Of a DNA stretch of 64,000 nucleotides, positions 1 through 11,868 are shown in pieces. Source of the stretch: Elmis aenea (taxonomy: Eukaryota > Arthropoda > Insecta > Coleoptera > Elmidae); the NCBI GenBank assembly GCA_947652605.1, contig OX393582.1, positions 11,246,544 to 11,310,543 of the forward strand. Direction: 5' to 3'. A program made the translations under genes and the position numbers. Position 1 is the stretch's first letter; each line of letters starts with the position of its first letter. Below the pieces are notes generated by a model, which worked only from the letters and a program-made list of their open reading frames with translations, was not told the DNA's origin and did no database searches.

Positions 1-129
1 TTTTGTGATATTTTGTTTATTTCAACACTACTTAGATATTTTGTTTTGATTCTATAACCAGCACCTGCAAAAAGATGCTGAATATTTGCGTTCTTATCAC
101 AACATAAGTAGACCTTTGATACATATTCA

Positions 130-1086
130 GTATATGAATATGAGGAAGAATCATATGTTGCATCTGATGACGAAAACTATGCACCACCAGCGGCTGTTTT
201 AGCTACAGAAAAGTCAGACATCGAGCAAGAAATGGTCATGGAGCAGGAAATAGAATACGACAAGAGGAAAGCGTTGAGGATGAGCCTGTATCTCAAAGTG
301 TGGATGACATTTGGACTGCTAAGGATGGAACTCAATAGCATAGTGATCCACTGCCAAATACACAAACAAGATCTCGTAACATCATACGACAAAGAGGTGG
401 ATACAGTGAGAAAAAAAGAGATTTATGTCAAGCAATCTGCCAAAAAAAGGCCTGTAAATTCGACCAATTTTGCCTACAATCGTGATGCAACAATCTGTTC
501 ATATGTGACAAAGAAGAATAAATCAGTCATGCTTTTGTCATCCATGTAAATGACGCGAGAAGTCCATGGGACACAAGCAACCAAGCCAGAGATGATAAAC
601 TATTACAACAATTCCAAAGGCGGAGTTGAAGTTATGGACAAAATGTTAGGTGAGTTCACTGTGAAACGAAGAACATTGCGTTGGCCTTTAGCATTTTTCT
701 ATAACTGCATCATCTACAGAGAGCACAACCCACGGCTCAGGGCCAACGATTAACGAAGAAAGTTCCTGAAAGATTTGGCCAATCAGTTATGTATGCCTGC
801 AATCGAAGCTCGTGGTACAAACAGGATGTCGATGAGAAACCATATCCTTCGATGTGCAGTAGAAATGGTGCTTGGACGACGGATTGTGGCAGCACCAGAG
901 ACAGCAGGTCCTCAAGTACCTCATGGTAGCCGCGGATCATCACCTATCGTTGGCAGTTGTTATGTCTGCCGAGAACCGAATCGGAAACAACTTAAGACTA
1001 GGAAGTCCTGCGTAGTTTGCGTGAAACCGCAATGCACACTCAGTGACAAAGATGCACGCAGCATTACTTGTGAAGAAAATCTATAA
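130..1086 (+). pseudogene. piggyBac transposase relic
   Basis: Degenerate piggyBac-family transposase. An acidic N-terminal stretch leads to a W-T-A-K-D-G-T motif near 310-330, which in the family is the WxSKDGTxW motif. A jump then joins the C-terminal half at 430-1085. There the motifs KNKSVMLLSSMH, YYNNSKGGVEVMDKM and RRTLRWPLAFFYN match the family signatures (YNxxKGGVDxxD, TxRWPxxxFYN). The C-terminal cysteine ribbon (CYVC, CVVC, C near 955-1050) is visible. Stops at 547-549 and 751-753, frameshifts and loss of the central catalytic domain make it non-functional. No terminal repeats or TTAA duplications were identified. Confidence 0.85.
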
Positions 1087-2594
1087 AAAAATGTTCTAAA
1101 ATTTTCTTTTATAATGTAAATCAACTATTTCATACTATTTGTAAAAGTAAAATACTATAAAAAAAATATTTTTCCCCATTATTTCATACAAAATATTATG
1201 AAGGTACAATTGTACCTATGCCGCCTGTTATGGATGGAGAAACCACTTGATCCCTTATCTCGAAAGATGGGAAATATTTTTCTGAAATTTAGCTCATCTT
1301 ATAATCTAGATCAAAAATGTAGAGATGTCACAAAATTTTAACCCTCTACGGTTTTCAGAAAAAAAGTTATTGCAATCTAAAAACTAAAAAGTTACAATGG
1401 TATCTACCTATGCCGCCTGACAAGGGTTAAAAATGTTGAAATAATAATAAGGCTAATTATAAAAATTTTATCGCATATATTTATAATATTATAAATAATT
1501 TTAATTATAAATCACTTATATTTCATTGTCTCTTGTTGAAATACTTCGTCCAGTTTCGAGACTTCAGTCTCTTTATCAATAGTAGGCTAATTATAAACAA
1601 GCTTTAGGTATGTCATATATTTGTAAATAATTATTAATTTAGTAAGTGTATTCAAAATTATTAAAATTGCTACTGATCAAGATACGAAAACCTATAACTG
1701 GTTTAATATTTTTACCAGAGATTTTCCATTAAGAAAAGATAAATGTATTTGGTTAAGTATTACGCAATTACTGTATCGAAATAAGCAAATAAGAAGACTT
1801 TTCTTAATGTTCGCATTCTGTATGTAATCTGTATGAATTTTAATTAAATTTTGTGCAAATCGCCACAGATTTTGTCCCAGATGTTGCCAGCTATCGAATG
1901 GAGGATCATAAAGTACCAATTTCGTAATTTTTTACCAAATTTCGAACAGACTATATGGTACAAGTAGAATAATACGAAACTTCTAAATAAAATGGAAAAA
2001 AGTTGTTTCAAGATTTTTCAAAAATTTTGCATTTTGTTTCGTAGGTATTACAAATAAACGATGTTAAATCTAAAAAAGTAGCCAAAATAAATAATTACAC
2101 CAAAACAATAGTGTAGAAGAGAATTGTAATGGTACGTCTTTGTTTAAGATTGTTTTGCTTCGGTTCAAAATACTTAAGCCAAAATTTTGTTCCACTTATC
2201 AGACTATGCCTTATTTTTTGCTTGATCAGTATTTGAGCGCCAATCCCACCCAAAAATTTGCCAAAATATACTCAATTGACTGTTAAAGGTCAGTGCATAA
2301 GTATAAGTTTAATTTCATTTCAAGAAGTTATAATAAAATACGGGGGCCGGTCTTGAAGAAAACTTTGGCTCATTATCATGGACTTGCAAAATAAATATCT
2401 GTTGAAGGCAGAGGCGTCGAGACGGAGGAGGCGATGGGGTAAAATTCCCCAGGATTCACAGGGGCCCGGACATCATCCCTTTTTTTTAGTACATCACTTT
2501 TTAAAAAATTAATTTACTTGGGACCCATCTTAAATCCCCCCTCCCCCCGACATCTCTCGTCTCTCCTGGGCTTGTATACATTCGAAGTACTGTA
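1087..2594. other. AT-rich intergenic stretch, no gene seen
   Basis: No coding region, RNA gene or complete transposon was recognised. A GC-rich patch near 2400-2570 (runs of G and of C) looks like an old repeat fragment but has no identifiable ends. Confidence 0.5.
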
Positions 2595-3105
2595 CAGGGT
2601 GGACCAAATTCGAATGTTTTACGGGGTATCTCATTCACCGTAATAGCGAAAATCTGATATCGGTCTCTTGGGCTATTTTTTTGAGAAAAGAAGGCTTATT
2701 TAATCAGAATTTTTCTTACCATTTTGGCCAGGCGAAAAACGAAATGTCATAGTTTTTGAAAATGTGCTATAACCTCTATTTATTGAAATAGAACAAAATG
2801 TTATAAACGTTTTTCATGCAGAATTTTATGTTTAATTTGAAAACAAAATTATAATTTGTTAAGCGACCTTGACTTTCGAGATATGAAGTAAACATATTTT
2901 TTTAAATAGAAACCTTCGTTGGTCATGACTTTATATGAAAGAGTTTTTTTTAGCTTTTCAAAAATTTGTAGTTTTATATATTTGTTGCAAAAAACAACCG
3001 AGATATGGCTGATTTTGTGAAAATTGCCTTATCAAAGTTTGCCATGATTTCATAACGAAGTGATGTTGGCAATTATTATTAAACTATTGAATTTGGTCCA
3101 CCCTG
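2595..3105. mobile_element. TA-flanked miniature element (CAGGGTGGACC family)
   Basis: About 511 bp bounded by inverted ends CAGGGTGGACCAAATTC and its complement at 3089-3105. There is no coding capacity. The left end follows TA. The CAGGGTG terminus recurs in many short elements of this window and is typical of Tc1/mariner-mobilised miniature elements. Superfamily assignment is inferred from ends and the TA flank only. Confidence 0.7.
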
Positions 3106-3180
3106 ATAACTGTTAAATGGTGAAAAGTTTTTTTTTTTCAAATTTTGCAGATAAAGGGTTAAGCAAATAAATTTGTATAT

Positions 3181-3236
3181 TTTGCTATCAATTACGTACA
3201 CTTTTAGTGACCCGCGGGACATAAATTGCCGACCAC
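3181..3236. repeat. Solitary hAT-like terminus
   Basis: The complement of the end of this stretch reads CAGTGGTCGGCAATTTATGT, a form common at hAT transposon ends. No matching partner end was found nearby, so this is taken as a truncated remnant. A similar terminus sits near 27226-27243. Confidence 0.35.
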
Positions 3237-3809
3237 TGCTTCAAAAAACAAAATATCCTTAAAATAGACACACAATTACTCGCACATGATTTATTTGTTG
3301 CTGTTTAACCTAAATGGAATACAGTTAGTCCGTAATTATTTACTCTGTTATATTTATTACATTAAATCTAAGATACTACATATTTGATCCTTCGATTTCC
3401 TAAATAAATACCACAAAATGAAACGCAAGCAGTGCAAAAGTAGCGAACGAATACAAGTCTATAAGTAAAATAAATGGAAATCCGTCGTACTTTCAGTAAA
3501 GCTATCAATCATCTCTTTAAGTTCCTACTTTCCGATCCATTATACATATCCATTTGTTCTTCCTCGGTTCTGCCTACTTCACTTAAAAGTTATTAGGTAC
3601 ATTTGGGAATATTTTTCCAATAATTTACGGAAGCATTAACAGGAGAATTCATTATTCAATTTCAGTCCAAACAAACCGTATTAAATTAAAATAACGAGAA
3701 TATTTTATCAGCTAATGTTGTTTGTGCTTTCACTATAATCGATAAAGCTCTTATTGTTATACAAATAGATTATCCGTAACATAATTTAACACAAACAATC
3801 AGGGACGTA

Positions 3810-5246
3810 GGGGAAGTTGGGGTAAGATGACTAGGTTAACAAGAAAATTAAGTTTTGGCCAAGAGAAAAATGATATAATTAAATAAAAATGACGAATACA
3901 TACATTGGTGAATTACCTTTGAATTCCCTATGATTTTAAACTAAACAGCGCTTCCAATATTACAATAAAAAAACATGAACAAAAAATGTCATTTTAGTCA
4001 TCTTACCCCATAGTGCGGGTAAGATGACGAACATAATGGGGTAAGATGGCGCCTACATACATAAAACACAAATAAATTGTCCTTGGCCATCATAAGTGGT
4101 GCAGTCTTCATGGCACCACTCTTGACATTTGCAACACTGAATCCAGTCTGTCGCTGGTGGTTCTGTAGAAGGTTTGTGGCAGATTAGACAATAATAGGAT
4201 AAAGATTCAGTTGTTTGAGAAGATATAGCAGTTTTTTCATTAGGCTTCGATTTCTTCTTTTTCTTATTTCCTCCCTGCTGTTTTGCTAACCTGTCTTTCT
4301 CTTCTAATTGATTTTTTATGGGAGTGCCAGTAATTACGCTCGCTAAGAGTTTTTTATTATTTTGAACAGGACGATTAATAGTTGGCAAGGGTATGATTTT
4401 CCACAGTGAGGTGTCAGATTTCGACTTTGAGCAGCTAGGGCTTGTTCCTTTAGAGGTAAATAGTTTGCCCTTTACAATCCTTGATGATGAAGAAGGTTCA
4501 GGTTCTCCATTATTTTTTACAGGCGTAAACAAAGCATACCTTTTCATTTGCTTCAACGGAAAAGTCTGAATCATCTGAGTTTTCATCAGGAATCCCCCTA
4601 CCAATGTTACCATTAGTATCTCCACCAATGTTACTATTAATATGGTCAGAAACATTCAGGTATTTCATATCTTGCAGCAGCTGCATTGCAGGATGTAGTT
4701 CCTTCTTCAATGTCGTGCATAGCCGCTATCATTGCGCCTTGAGACCACTGACCACGATTGGTCTTTTTTTTGTAGGTTCTTGGCATGGATGTTCTGGATG
4801 TAATAAAATTTTGTTACCAAAAACAGTGCCTACTGGTTGCTGGGGCAAGATAACGAATCGTTATCTTACCCCTGTCATCTTACCCCACTACATATTAAAA
4901 ATGTTTTTCTAATTTACATAAAAAACTACCAAAAGATTTATAAAATTTAAACAGAATACCAATACTATCACAGGTAATGTACAACCTACAGCAAAATTTA
5001 ATTTGTTTTTACCTGAGTTTTCCAAAAAAACACTAAACACCGGCAATAAATATTGTAACCGAACATGTGATGACAAACAATTGCTTTTACCGGAAGAAAT
5101 TTAAACTATATTAAAATCTTATTAGCTGATATTAACTTCGTCTACTAACCTCCAGATGGTAGTGAAAATTTTGAATTTGAGTTTTTGATGGATTGCCTGT
5201 AAAAATCGTTTGTCATCTTACCCCGTTCGTCATCTTACCCCAACTT
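3810..5246 (-). mobile_element. pogo-like element with PHD finger, copy 1
   Basis: Left end GGGGAAGTTGGGGTAAGATG starts directly after TA at 3808-3809. The right end carries the complement and is missing its last four bases compared with copy 2. The motif GGGGTAAGATG or its complement recurs inside both ends (about 4007-4050, 4870-4890, 5215-5245), as expected for subterminal transposase binding sites. It encodes a decayed transposase fragment (next entry). TA flank plus a psq-type helix-turn-helix supports the pogo branch of Tc1/mariner. It is non-autonomous because the DDE catalytic domain is absent. Confidence 0.8.
4053..4786 (-). pseudogene. pogo-type transposase fragment: psq helix-turn-helix plus PHD finger
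   Basis: Translation from 4786 begins MPRTYKKKTNRGQWSQGAMI and runs through AAAARYEIP, a pipsqueak/pogo N-terminal DNA-binding domain. A frameshift follows, after which the next frame reads SDHINSNIGG, the expected tail of that domain. The remainder is Ser/Lys-rich and ends in a C4HC3 PHD finger (YYCLICHK, WIQCCKCQEWCHEDC, FICVLC). The DDE core is missing, so it cannot transpose. The same gap and frameshift occur in copy 2. Residual coding after the frameshift is about 200 residues. Confidence 0.75.
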
Positions 5247-5388
5247 ATCATGAAGCAAACCTACGAAATGCGTCTTAGGTCTAGGGGACCCTTCAACTAT
5301 CAATTTTTAAAGAGCCATGATAATTTATTGTGTAGAAATACACAAATTTAACAAATTATGTATTAAAAATGTTTAAAAAGGAAATATA

Positions 5389-6141
5389 CAGTGTGGCTGA
5401 TTTTTCATTGTCCAGCTTATATCTGCTGAAATATTAAAGTTACCAAAAAAAGTTAAATGAGAAACTTATTAGACAAAAGCTGATCTACAAAGTTGTGCTA
5501 AAAATTTTATTCCATAGCCTACCAGTTTTTTGGAAAAATATCCAACTTTTGTTTTTTAAATAGAACACCCTGTATATGTTTACAGAATCACATTCTAAAT
5601 CAATTTCTCTTTACAATGATATATCATAAGTACCATTTTGCTTTTGAATTATGCACAATATTTCAAAAAAGGAATTGTTAAAGTCGGCTGTGATATTGTT
5701 TTGTTTATTGCAAATACCTGTCAAATTTGTTTACATTAGCAAACACTTGTCAAATCAGACAGAAATAAGTGTAATTATAATTAAGAAAAATGTACTATAC
5801 AAATAATGAAAAAGTTGATATGCGGTGCTGTTTCCACAGCCGACTATAATAATTCTCTTTTTTTGAAATATTGAGCATAATTTAAAAGCAAAATGGTACT
5901 TATGATAATATCATTGTGAAGAGAAATTGATTTAGAATGTGATTCTGTAAAAATATACAGGGTGTTCTATTTAAAAAACAAAAGTTGGATATTTTTCCGA
6001 AAAACTGGTAGGCTATGGAACAAAATTTTTAGCACCATTTTATAGACCAGCTTTTGTTTAATAAGTTTATCATTTAACTTTTTTTGGTAACATTAATATT
6101 TCAGCAGATATAAGCTGGACAATGAAAAACCAGCCACACTG
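5389..6141. mobile_element. Palindromic (foldback) TA-flanked miniature element
   Basis: Two arms of roughly 300 bp are inverted copies around a short centre at about 5690-5835. Outer ends are CAGTGTGGCTG and its complement, each next to TATA. Each arm also carries an internal CAGGGTGTTC terminus (about 5565-5575 and 5950-5960). This suggests a smaller miniature element duplicated head-to-head. There is no coding potential. Confidence 0.75.
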
Positions 6142-6189
6142 TATATGTCTGGATTGCGCTTGGACGACTATCAAGGGGGTAAGAAAAAT

Positions 6190-6923
6190 ACTATCTCCAC
6201 TTTTTTGTAGCAGTACTTTAACAGTCGACACAAAAACTCATTTTAAAGCCAATATTCCATATCAACATGGGTCCGTAAACGCTTCATTTTAAAGATATAG
6301 GGTGTTGAAATTTTCGAAAAAATATCGATAATTTTTAACAGTTTCCCAACCAGTAGATATATTTAAACCAAATTTGGTATACAGCACCACCTTTCAGATT
6401 ACCACATTCGGTGAAAATGTCAAGTCCCACAAGCAACCAGTGGCGGAGTTGTGGGGGTTCAGTTTCAATAAATTTTATAAATAATTAGTAGGGCCCTGTG
6501 CAAAATCAAACTCGTGTTTGTTTTTGGGTAGAGCATTTTATTCCAAACAAAAAGTGTCTTTTGACTTTTCTGTCACTGTTTGGCGCGAAATTTTATCTAT
6601 TTTACTATTCTCGAGAAAAATTTGCTTTAAGTTCGATCTAAAAATATCGCGGAAAGCAGAAAATTGCAAATTGCAGAGTAAATGCTTGAAAGGTGGATCA
6701 TTAATCTTTAATTTAGCGGAATTTCTTCCCTCATTATTAGCATGTTCTGTTGTTAAAACTGCAAAAATCGGTAATTACTTCTTTATTTCGAACATTGTAT
6801 CCACTTTTTTTTCATATTCTCAATCTTCATAACAATGTGCAGCTTTTCTCTTTTTTAACTGATCTCGTATCTCTTACCGTTTCTAAGATACCAATGGTGA
6901 GCATCGAAAAATTCACCACCCTG
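6190..6923. mobile_element. Chimeric miniature-element remnant
   Basis: The left part (about 6195-6750) matches the arm of the palindromic element at 46060-47139, sharing the motif TTTAACAGTCGA and a long downstream stretch. The right end (about 6820-6923) instead matches the right terminus of the element at 10343-11868, ending CACCACCCTG. It has no real gene; the open frames here are by-products of the repeat. Confidence 0.6.
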
Positions 6924-7199
6924 TATACCGTACAAAGATATTACTTTGCCGGTGATTATGTTGGTCTTCGTTAAAAATCTGAAAAAGTAACTTTATCACT
7001 TGTGTTTAATACATCCAAATGCAATAATATAAATATCACGAAACATAAATAACTTTAAACATTTTATTACATTTCCATTTTATTACATAGAAAAATTAAT
7101 GGTTGGCCCAGCCGGGCCAGTATTAATCACGAAATTATGAAAAAAAAAATTTTAAATTTTAAACGTTGACCACTTTGTTGAAATTTAAGCGAAAAATAT

Positions 7200-8729
7200 T
7201 GGGTATTAGGTTAGGTGTAATAGAGTACTACTTCAAACTATTCCATATATTTCGGACTTAATTAAGTCCTTCTTCAGTGGATACTACAATACATAAAAAT
7301 GTTATAAAAACTAAAAGCTGAAGGCAAGTGAAACTTAAAGTTTATATAGGTTATACCATGAGGTGGAAAAAATGATGATTGTACCATAACAATATATAAG
7401 CCATTCATAGATGGTGGAGTAAACCAAGTCACAAAACAATATTACATTAAGATTAACAATTTAAAAACAGATTAAAAGCATCAAAAGATGTATGTATATA
7501 ACAAAACTTAATTGAACAAACAACAGGAACAAGTCAAAAAATTTTGTTCTATGACAGGCAGACTGCCAACAGCAGTAAGTTAAAATTACTAAAACGGAAG
7601 TATTATTTTTGGCGGGAATAATAAAACCCAAAATTGTTGAAGAAAATGGAAATACAAGCCAGTGTAATTCAAATAATTACCTGGGTAAAAGTATACCAAA
7701 AAATTATACAAAACTAAATATGAATCAGATTGAAGTTATACAAGGAATGTAAAAAGACCATTAAACCAAACCTAATATAAATGAAAAATCTAATTAAGAT
7801 TGAACAGACAAGGACTCACTCGATGAATTAACAGTAGTACTGGAATTAATTTTTGAAATTTTATGGTAATGAAGTAGTAAAGTGTAGATATTACTTAAAT
7901 CTTGAACATCAGTTTTGTAATTAAGGGTAGAACTATGAGTTTGAATGTGGCACATTTCTAAAAATAAGCGTTTCTTGTAATTTGATTCAAAACAAAGGAT
8001 TTTTGGGTGGTCAAAATTAATACGATGGTCATCATTAGTGAAATGTTGGCTGAGGGCCGTAGCATTAGGATTGTTAAAAATGTCCCTTTTGTGTTGATAC
8101 ACTCTCATACCTAATTGTTGGGAAGTTTGACCAACATATACAGAATCACAAAAGGAGCAAGGAATTAAATAAACTAAGTCTGATTTTTTCAACAAAGGAA
8201 CACTGTCTTTCAACCTGCTAAAAAGATTTTTAATTGTTAAGGGGTTACGTTTAGCAATAAATAGTTGTTAGTAGTCTTTAAAAATATGTATGATTTTTGG
8301 GGTAAGGCACTCTATATTCGGAAGGACTCTATAAATGTTTTTTAAAAGGGGAGGATCTGAAACAGTATGGGTTCTCATATCAGAGACATTGAAAATAAGT
8401 TTTTTTAAAAAAGTTGAAGGATAAGAGTTGTATAAAAGCAAATTGTAAAGTTTAACAAGATTCCCTTGCAACAGTGAGGGATGTGAAATTTTTTTAATAC
8501 GGTTTTTTAGACCAAGGATGACATTGGTTTTGATTCTGAGGGGATGATTAGATAAATAGTTGATGTATCTCCCAGACGCAGTAAGTTTTTGGTACCAGTC
8601 GAGGATAATGAGGTTATTAAGACCTCTGATAAGTAACGTGTCCAAAAAAGGAACACTGTTATTAGTTTCTTCTTCAATAGTGAACTGTATGTTCACATTA
8701 TAACTGTTAAAGGTTGACCACTTTTTCAT
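7200..8729 (-). pseudogene. Penelope-like retroelement, 5'-truncated
   Basis: The first coding block (8729 down to 8268) contains PFLDTLLIR followed by ASGRYINYLSNHP, the C-terminal palm/linker region of Penelope-type reverse transcriptases. The next block (8213 down to 7794) is a GIY-YIG endonuclease: DLVYLIPCSFCDSVYVGQTS, then MRVYQHKRD and a conserved acidic residue later on. A stop and frameshift separate the two blocks. The RT active-site part and everything upstream are absent, so it is a dead 5'-truncated copy. The 3' region (about 7200-7790) is non-coding and carries a hammerhead-like motif. Confidence 0.85.
7249..7290 (-). ncRNA. Hammerhead-ribozyme-like motif of the Penelope-like element
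   Basis: On the minus strand the core CTGAAGA is followed by the hairpin GGACTTAATTAAGTCC and then GAAA. This is the order CUGANGA, stem II, GAAA of the hammerhead catalytic core. Hammerheads are known in the repeats of Penelope-like elements. One extra A lies between the first core box and stem II, and stems I and III are not convincing, so it is probably degenerate. Confidence 0.45.
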
Positions 8730-10342
8730 TCAACGGTACATTATATAGTTGTTCGGTATATGTACTATATATTAAAAAAAACGATTTAAGGTATCAGGGC
8801 CGGCGCAAAAGAGCATCTGACCATCTGACGTTCCTAGGCAAGAAAAATTCAGGCGCCTCTGAACATAATCGTGTAAATGTTTTTGGGGATTATATTAACC
8901 CAAACGTCAAACAGCAAATAAACAAATTTTATTGCGAACCTATCTGTTTATTTATTTTATTTATTTATTCATTTAGTTAGTTTTACACACATTATAAATC
9001 GGTACCTTTAATTTTTCGTTAAATGCAAGTCAAAGATTTAATTTAAAACTTTGTTGATTGTTGTTAACTGCACTTAAAAGTTCTATTTAGTAGGAGTATA
9101 AAGTTTTAAAAGTTTGCATTTGGAAACCCTACAATTTCATCAAAATATTAATTGGCGCGTCCCAGAAGATGTTAAACATGTTACATTTTAAATAAAAGAA
9201 CGTCTGATATCATTGGTCGTCTTCCCACGTTTATATTCTTGCAAATCTTTTGAAAAGGAAACCTTGGTAAGAAGATTTAACTTGAAAGACGTTTGCTATT
9301 CATGCTTTTACTTTTAAAACTTTTTTAATTTCATGTAACTACTCCCAACTTTTTATTTGGCTTTTAATTAGCCGCCTCATTAATTTTGTGATGAAGAAAA
9401 TAAAAAAGTTGTGTAAAGAAACATCATACTTTTTGGATCATCAAAAAATATTTAGTTTTTACTGGTAATCTTGAACATGTAAATTAAAATCAGATTGACC
9501 AAGTATTTTACTATACTGTAAAAGTTATATACAAACAGATGATCAAAAGTACATAAAAAAAGGTACATAAAATTTAAATAAATTTTGAAATTTTCATATA
9601 CAATAATTAATAAGGATGTTTATCAACATAATTTCAAGGCAGCAGTACGCTTAAAAGTCAAAATGAAGTAACATTTTCTTTAATATTTTCAGCCATAGAC
9701 ATAAACTACAACGACCAGGCTGTCTGATTTATAGAGATTTTTGTCCAAAACGTAAATTTACAAATTTGCCAATTAATGTACAAGTAAAAGACCATGTGTG
9801 ATACATCAATGACCTCAGAAAAAATAATTCTATTTTTTTTTTTTTTTTTGGGTTGTTTGGCATTGGACTGTAGTCCATCAGCCACAGATATTTTACATTA
9901 CTGACAACTTTAAATTTCTATATTAGCGAGTCGGGTGAAATTGACAAGAACGTCACAAATGTCCTTTGATAATTCTATTTGATTATGTAAATAGCAAAAA
10001 TTGCGCCCATAAGAAACAATTAAGTTGGTTGTCAGAAAACAAAAACAAATCGACTTAGAATAAATTAGTGATTAGTGATTACTATACGATGAGGGGCAAA
10101 AAGTTGCTTCGGCACACATTTTAAATATTTTATAAGTACTACAAAGAAGTTATGGGCGATTTTAAAAAATCGTATTTTCTGGTTTTATCTAATTTTCTCG
10201 GATACCGTTTGAGATATTTTCAATTTCTCATCGGATTATTAATAAGCACCAAATTTAGCAGCTTTCCAAATCTAAACCTATATTCTAGCTATTATAATAA
10301 GCGAGATCCCCATGCTTAAACTCGAATTTTAATCACCCTATA
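8730..10342. other. Intergenic stretch with repeat scraps
   Basis: No gene is seen. It contains a T-run at about 9834-9850 followed by about 140 bp that may be the 3' end of a minus-strand poly(A)-tailed retroelement. A short GC-rich fragment at 8796-8870 resembles one at 16205-16275. Confidence 0.4.
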
Positions 10343-11868
10343 CAGGGTGGTGCTTTTTTCGAAGCTCACCATTGCTATCTTGGAAACAGTAAGAGATGCA
10401 AGGTCGGTTAAATTAGAGAAAAGTTGCACATTTTTATGGCGATTAATAATCTGAAAAGAAATCCTGGATATTTTGATTCGTTTTTGATTTATTACAAAAA
10501 AAAATGAAAAATGTGATTTTAAAAAAATATTATTATCTTCCCTACCATTGACGCTATTTCATTTAAACTTGGTAACTTAATGTTTTTGGCCGTCCTGGGT
10601 TTGATGACGTCGACAGAAATTTTCTATGCCTTCTAGATTTCATGTTGCGATAGTCAACTTTTTTATTTCTTATGGCCGCCATATTGGATTTTTACACCAT
10701 CAGACAAAAAAAAAATTATCTTTTCAGATTGGTAATCAACATGCTTTTTTTTCTTTCAAAAAACTTGTTGAAATTTGAAAATTTGTATAAATAATCTATA
10801 AAATCGTAAATGTTCTGAAAAACAATTGAAATTATAATATAAATAAAAGTGAGAACAACATTATATAGGTCTAATAAAATAACGAAATGACAATAAATTT
10901 AAAACATCAGATAAATAATTATTTAAATTGTTTAAAGTGCGCGCCGTTATGTATGATATAGTGGTTAGGTACTGGTTAGTTCTCAAATTCATTTCGTCCA
11001 CTGCCTTTAGGATAGTTTGTCTCGAAATAGAGTCTAAAGCATTTTTGATTTTACGGCGAAGAAGTTCAATATTTTCCGTTAGGGTTGCATAAACAACATC
11101 AATGTAAAAGTAATCCATAGGCGTTAAATATGGCGATCGCGGAGGCCAATGAACAGGACCAAACGTACCAAGTCATGAATTTTGAAAGCGTACACCTTAA
11201 TTAATATCCTTTTACAATGCGGGCGTTGTGAGGACCAGCTCCTTCTTGCTGAATCTACTGATGATTTTGAATTGTTAATAATGGCAATACGCCTAACATA
11301 TCTTCTAAATATATTTCCAACAATCTTAATTTCGTTATCATTAGACCAGTAAAATGTTGTGTAGCTTTTATATATATCATAGTTTCAATTGTTTTTCAGA
11401 GCATTCTCGATTTTATGAATTATTTACACAAATTTTAAAATTTCAACAAGTTTTTGGAAGAAAAAAGGTATGTTGCTTACCAATCTGAAAAGCTATTTTT
11501 TTGTCTGTCTGATGGTGTAAAAATCCAATATGGCGGTCATAAGAAGTAAAAAAGTTGACTATCGTAACTTGAAATCTAAAAGGCATAGAAAATTTCTGTT
11601 GACGTCATCAAACCCAGGACGGTTAAAAACATAAAGTTACCAAGTTTAAATGAAATAGCGTCAATGGTAGGGAAGATAATAATATTTTGCTAAAACCACA
11701 TTTTTCAGTTTTTTTGTAATAAATGAAAAACGAATCAAAATATCTAGAATTTCTTTTCAGATTCTTAATCGCCATAAAAATGTGCAACTTTTCTCTAATT
11801 TAACCGACCTTGCATCTCTTACCTTTTCCAAGATAGCAATGGTGAGCATCGAAAAAAGCACCACCCTG
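10343..11868 (-). mobile_element. Mariner-type element with about 470-bp inverted terminal repeats
   Basis: The ends CAGGGTGGTGCTTTTTTCGA and complement are flanked by TA. The inverted repeats run about 10343-10815 and 11390-11868 with good similarity throughout. Between them lies a broken transposase on the minus strand. Such long terminal repeats are unusual for this superfamily, whose ends are usually a few tens of bp. Confidence 0.75.
10861..11300 (-). pseudogene. Mariner/Tc1-type transposase C-terminal fragment
   Basis: Reading the minus strand, QQEGAGPHNARIVKG (about 11265-11222) matches the family motif QQDGAPPHxxxxV, with the catalytic aspartate replaced by glutamate. After a frameshift, HWPPRSPYLTPMDYFYIDV (about 11140-11085) matches the SPDLTPLDFFLWG block. 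It continues ENIELLRRKIKNAL to a stop at 10861. It is clearly dead. Confidence 0.75.

Noticed and set aside
9833..9990. SINE candidate next to a T-run
   Set aside because: No RNA polymerase III A/B boxes or tRNA-like head could be recognised; left as an unclassified retroelement tail.
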